Assembly: GCF_001180165.1 (NCBI RefSeq)
Contig: NZ_CVSQ01000021.1
Span: forward strand, 1-36,458
Origin: Candidatus Pelagibacter communis
GTDB taxonomy: Bacteria; Pseudomonadota; Alphaproteobacteria; Pelagibacterales; Pelagibacteraceae
Direction of reading: 5' to 3'
DNA: 36,458 nucleotides
In this document: positions 33,267 to 36,458 of the stretch, piece after piece
Numbering within the stretch: position 1 is the first letter of the stretch
How the letters are laid out: every line of letters starts with the position of its first letter
Notes under the pieces: model-generated
Databases searched by the model: none
The model's input: the letters and a program-made list of their open reading frames with translations, nothing else
Told to the model about the DNA's origin: nothing
Program-made: the position numbers and the translations under genes

Positions 33267-34385
33267 TTATAGACCTGCTTTGAAAGCTTCCCACTTCTCA
33301 CCAATTTCTGTTCCATAGTCAGCCCAGAAGAATGGGTCAACTAAGAAATAGTTTTTAGTGTTAGCAGGAGCAGTTGGCATTTGAGGCATCATGTTAGTTT
33401 TGCCATCTTTGTACCATGGCTCACCAGCAGTGATTACATCAAGAGAAGATTTTCTCCATGGAGCGTATGCAATGTACTTCGCGCTACCAGCTAACATCTC
33501 AGTGTTAGTCATCATAGCTAAAGCTTTTTTAGCATTTGCTTCATCTGGACCACCCTTAACTAAAGCAAAGTATTCGTAATCAAGACCTTGACCATCCCAT
33601 ACTTGTTTAATTGGAGCACCTTCACCAACTTCAGCATTAAAGAATCTTCCGTTCCAACCAGTTGCCATAACAACTTCACCAGCAACTAGTAATTCAGGTG
33701 GTTGAGCACCTGCAGACCAGAATACACATCCGCCATTTGGATCTGTACATAATTTTTTAATTTTGTTTAACGCTCTGTCGATTCCACCGTCTTCTAGAAG
33801 TTTTCTATAAACTCTAGTTCCGCCGTCACCTAACTTCACGCCATCCGCAGCTAAAGCGATTTCTAAATTAGTTAAAGCACTTTTGTAGATTGCTCTTTTT
33901 CCTGGGAATTTTTTAGTGTTAAAGAAATCCTTAATTGTCTTAGGCTCTTTACCACCGAATGCTCTTGTATCAAAAGCATAGTTCCAAGAATATAAGATGT
34001 TACCTACAGCACATTCACTTGGCATGCTTGTGAAGAAGTCTTCACTTGCAGGAGTTCCATCTGGTGCAGCTGGGAAGTCTTTGTCAAAATCAAACTTAAC
34101 AAATAAACCTTCATCACATCCATTAATAGTATCGAATGCAAATAAGTCTATGATATCCCAAGTTATAGCACCCGCTTCTTTTTGTGCTTTGATTTCTGAT
34201 AAACCACCAGAATAGTCAACCCAGTTGATTTCTATTCCAAGTGCTTTAGCAGTAGGATCACCATACCCAAGCTTTTGTGACTCAGTATAAGCTCCACCCC
34301 ATGATGCTACTGTAACAGCAAAGGCTGAAGAAGTTAGAGATACAACAAAAGAAAGAGCTAGTAATAATTTACTTAGTTTTTTCAT
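33267..34385 (-). CDS. potD: Pot-type periplasmic binding protein (PotD-like)
   Basis: A 372-residue periplasmic binding protein with a signal peptide (MKKLSKLLLALSFVV..., cut after AFA at residue 23). The mature start VTVASWGGAYTES is typical of the PotD/PotF family (SBP_bac_8 type). It has a strong GGAGG ribosome site nine bases before the ATG. A terminator just after it favours high expression of this protein over its permeases. The ligand is probably a polyamine or related cationic amine; the ectoine-hydrolase-like gene upstream makes ectoine a possible alternative. Ligand unassigned by sequence. Confidence 0.88.
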   Translation of the reverse strand: MKKLSKLLLALSFVVSLTSSAFAVTVASWGGAYTESQKLGYGDPTAKALGIEINWVDYSGGLSEIKAQKEAGAITWDIIDLFAFDTINGCDEGLFVKFDFDKDFPAAPDGTPASEDFFTSMPSECAVGNILYSWNYAFDTRAFGGKEPKTIKDFFNTKKFPGKRAIYKSALTNLEIALAADGVKLGDGGTRVYRKLLEDGGIDRALNKIKKLCTDPNGGCVFWSAGAQPPELLVAGEVVMATGWNGRFFNAEVGEGAPIKQVWDGQGLDYEYFALVKGGPDEANAKKALAMMTNTEMLAGSAKYIAYAPWRKSSLDVITAGEPWYKDGKTNMMPQMPTAPANTKNYFLVDPFFWADYGTEIGEKWEAFKAGL

Positions 34386-34479
34386 TATTCCTCCGTTTAA
34401 ACGTTGATATAAATTAATTTATATAAGTAAAAGTACAACAAATAGCTAAAGTGAAGTCAACAGCTGATTTGTCTTTAAA

Positions 34480-34498
34480 ATGTATATTAGATATACAT
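34480..34498. repeat. perfect 8-3-8 inverted repeat between potA and potD
   Basis: ATGTATAT and ATATACAT flank a three-base centre. It lies 15 bases after the potA stop and about 95 bases before the potD start. It is AT-only apart from one G or C per arm, so it is a weak hairpin; it may be a poor terminator for potA or an operator for a potD promoter. Confidence 0.35.
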
Positions 34499-34512
34499 AT
34501 TTTTAATTGAAA

Positions 34513-35598
34513 TTATTTTGGATCTAATGCTCTAGCATCAGCACTATTCCACCCAATATTTATGTCTTGATTAACTTTTAATTCTAAATTGGATGTGCTG
34601 TTGGGAACTTTAAGAATGAACTCTGAGCTACCTAATAGATTTAATCTAACTCTTGTATGATCGCCATGATAAATTACTTCTTCAATCTTTCCGGTAAACA
34701 TATTATCCATCTTGTCAGTTGGGTTTATTAATGCTCTTTCAGGTCTTAATGAGACTGTTGTTTTCTCACCTTTAGACTTAACAGAAATTGGGTTAGCTAA
34801 TATTTCTGAATTTGCTAATTTTACTTTGCATTTATCTTTAGCGATATCAACCACCTCTCCATTAAAAGTGTTATTTTCCCCAATAAACTCAGCAACAAAA
34901 GAATTCACTGGCTTCTCATAAAGTTCGGCTGGATTTGAAAGTTGTTGAACCTTTCCATCATTAAATACTGCAATCCTATTTGACATAGTTAAAGCCTCAC
35001 TTTGATCATGAGTTACATATACAACTGTCACACCGATGCTTTCATGAATATGTTTTATTTCATATTGCATGCTTTCTCTTAAATTTTTATCTAATGCTCC
35101 TAGAGGTTCATCCATTAATACAACTGCTGGATCAAATACTAGGGCTCTTGCAACTGCTACCCTCTGTTGTTGACCACCTGAAAGTTGAGCTGGCATCCTA
35201 GTTTCGAAACCACTTAATGAAACCATCGATAAAGCTTTATCAACTTTTTTATCTATTTCATCTTTTTCAACTTTTCTTACTCTTAATGGAAATGCTAAGT
35301 TTTCATAAACTGTCATATGTGGAAACAATGCATAGTTTTGGAAAACCATTCCGATCCCTCTTTTATGTGGAGGGATATTCGAAATTATATTTCCATCTAA
35401 TAATATTTCACCGTGAGTTGGCGTTTCAAAACCAGCTAACATCATTAAACAAGTTGTCTTACCTGATCCAGATGGACCAAGCATTGTTATGAACTCACCT
35501 TCTGCAATATCTAATTGAAGATCTTTGACGACAAGAACTTTACCGTCATAACTTTTATCTACTTTATCGAATTTTACAAATTCTGGATTTTTAGACAT
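34513..35598 (-). CDS. potA: Pot-type ABC importer ATPase (PotA)
   Basis: Cytoplasmic ATPase of the Pot-type importer, 361 residues. Walker A GPSGSGKTT is at 41-49, the Q-loop in GMVFQNYALFPHMT, the signature LSGGQQQRVAVARAL at 139-153, Walker B VVLMDEP at 159-165, and the switch His in VYVTHDQSEA. A TOBE domain (about 280-355) follows, normal for this transporter class. No clear Shine-Dalgarno precedes its ATG. It lies 45 bases after the M24-family gene and 127 bases before potD, which has its own leader. Confidence 0.92.
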   Translation of the reverse strand: MSKNPEFVKFDKVDKSYDGKVLVVKDLQLDIAEGEFITMLGPSGSGKTTCLMMLAGFETPTHGEILLDGNIISNIPPHKRGIGMVFQNYALFPHMTVYENLAFPLRVRKVEKDEIDKKVDKALSMVSLSGFETRMPAQLSGGQQQRVAVARALVFDPAVVLMDEPLGALDKNLRESMQYEIKHIHESIGVTVVYVTHDQSEALTMSNRIAVFNDGKVQQLSNPAELYEKPVNSFVAEFIGENNTFNGEVVDIAKDKCKVKLANSEILANPISVKSKGEKTTVSLRPERALINPTDKMDNMFTGKIEEVIYHGDHTRVRLNLLGSSEFILKVPNSTSNLELKVNQDINIGWNSADARALDPK

Positions 35599-35643
35599 AA
35601 AGGTGAATATAAAACATTTGTATAAATAGATTTCAATAGCTAA

Positions 35644-36458
35644 TTAACTCTTAATATGAAGCTCTTTTGGAAAATTACAAAATAATTCCGATCCATTCTC
35701 TGTAACTCTAATAGCCTCTGATGCTTCAACTCCCCAATCTCCAAACTGCATTACTGCAATCATATGAAAACAAACATTGGGCTCAAGAACCGTCATGTCC
35801 CCTTTATAAATATTTAGTGTATGCTCACCCCAATCTGGAGGATAACCAATTCCAATCGAATAACCCGTTCTAGATTTTTTTTCTATTCCATATTTATCTA
35901 AAATTTTCCAAAAAGACTGAGCAACATCATCTGCTGTATTCCCAGGTTTAATTTGACTTATGCCAGCATTTAAAGCTTCAATTGTTTTGTTCATTGTATC
36001 AATCTTTAATTGATTGGGTTTTCCAAGCAGAACTGTTCTCGCCATTGGAGCATGATATCTCTTATAAACCCCAGATAATTCAATAATTGTAGCCTCACCC
36101 TCCACAAATTTATCTTGAGTTGCTGTTAAATGCGAAGCTGAAGTACCTTTCCCTGTTGGAAGTAATGTTGCAATACTAGAATATTCTCCTCCAAATTCTT
36201 CTGTTCCATAGAATAAAGTTTTTTGAATTTCACCTACTGCATCGCACTGTCTTACTCCTGGTTTAATAACCTCCATTGCAGTTTTCATTCCTTTTTCAGA
36301 AATTTTTGCAGCAGATTTCATGAAACCTATTTCAGCATTTGATTTTACTAATCTTACCCAATTAACTAGACGATCGCTATCTTTGATTTTTGCATTAGGT
36401 AATCCTTGCTTTATTTTTTCATAACAAAACGCAGTGAAGTAATGCGCATCCATTTCTA
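35644..36458 (-). CDS. doeA: creatinase/ectoine-hydrolase-like M24 protein (5' end cut by the window)
   Basis: C-terminal 270 residues of an M24-fold (pita-bread) hydrolase; the frame stays open through the window edge, and the Met at 36451-36453 lies inside the conserved MDAHYFTA region, so the true start is outside. The stretch IIELSGVYKRYHAPMARTVLLG replaces the two metal-binding Asp residues of true aminopeptidases, so it is the metal-free creatinase type. That pattern, with NWVRLVKS, matches ectoine hydrolase DoeA/EutD, which opens ectoine to N-acetyl-2,4-diaminobutyrate. Creatinase or a proline-dipeptidase-like enzyme are alternatives. It heads the same-strand run into potA, 45 bases away. 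Confidence 0.75.
   Translation of the reverse strand, partial: EMDAHYFTAFCYEKIKQGLPNAKIKDSDRLVNWVRLVKSNAEIGFMKSAAKISEKGMKTAMEVIKPGVRQCDAVGEIQKTLFYGTEEFGGEYSSIATLLPTGKGTSASHLTATQDKFVEGEATIIELSGVYKRYHAPMARTVLLGKPNQLKIDTMNKTIEALNAGISQIKPGNTADDVAQSFWKILDKYGIEKKSRTGYSIGIGYPPDWGEHTLNIYKGDMTVLEPNVCFHMIAVMQFGDWGVEASEAIRVTENGSELFCNFPKELHIKS

Noticed and set aside
34480..34498. Inverted repeat as a riboswitch or recombination site
   Set aside because: Too short and simple; no aptamer-like structure, and no integrase or repeat partner nearby. Kept only as a weak repeat.
35217..35492. 91-codon plus-strand frame inside potA
   Set aside because: It is antisense to the ABC ATPase Q-loop and Walker A region; its composition is that of a reverse-strand shadow.
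36451..36453. Met codon near the right edge as the true start of the M24 protein
   Set aside because: The frame continues past the window edge and this Met is inside a conserved motif; family members have about 120 more residues before it.

Overview
The window looks like a piece of a streamlined marine alphaproteobacterium of the SAR11 / Pelagibacterales type. The evidence is the very AT-rich sequence, lysine/isoleucine/asparagine-rich proteins, gaps of a few bases between most genes, many overlapping starts and stops, and a gene set (Tdm, GMAS, MgsABC, a type III glutamine-synthetase paralogue, PotABCD, a creatinase-like ectoine hydrolase) that is typical of that group. I see no tRNA, rRNA, insertion sequence, phage gene, CRISPR array or integrase, and no gene-free stretch above 300 bases. 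Taxonomy is inferred from gene content and composition, not from a marker search.

Region 1 (1-12.2 kb), methylated amines. A periplasmic OpuAC/ProX-type binding protein (minus strand) diverges from tdm (TMAO demethylase), which is followed by a small winged-helix protein. Next come a single-chain FAD amine oxidoreductase, gamma-glutamylmethylamide synthetase (gmaS) and the three N-methylglutamate synthase genes mgsABC. A small lysine-tailed protein of unknown function ends this run. An ammonium transporter (amt) and a 74-residue single-span membrane protein follow, closed by a strong terminator. Read together: TMAO enters and is split to dimethylamine and formaldehyde; monomethylamine is captured as gamma-glutamylmethylamide and N-methylglutamate; the FAD enzyme probably releases the methyl group. 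The dimethylamine-to-methylamine step (DmmABCD) and the usual MgdABCD dehydrogenase are not in the window.

Region 2 (12.2-16.3 kb, plus strand). A 49-residue membrane microprotein, a second type III glutamine-synthetase-like ligase, a PLP lyase resembling diaminopropionate ammonia-lyase but with an Asp-to-Ala change at a catalytic position, and a photolyase.

Region 3 (16.3-23.8 kb, minus strand). An eight-gene, tightly packed unit reading csaA, LysE-type exporter, acnA, TPR membrane protein, BamB-like lipoprotein, cupin, ZapE-type ATPase, YjbQ.

Region 4 (23.8-31.0 kb, mixed strands). argE-like deacetylase, an agmatinase-family ureohydrolase with an aldehyde dehydrogenase, a putative secreted HEXXH protease overlapping a membrane-anchored cyclophilin, and a beta-oxidation fusion protein of the FadN domain order.

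Region 5 (31.0-36.5 kb, minus strand). A Pot-type ABC importer (ATPase, binding protein, two permeases) downstream of a creatinase/ectoine-hydrolase-like protein cut by the window edge. A strong terminator separates the binding-protein gene from its permeases. Together with region 4, this half of the window looks devoted to import and breakdown of polyamine, guanidino or ectoine-type nitrogen compounds.
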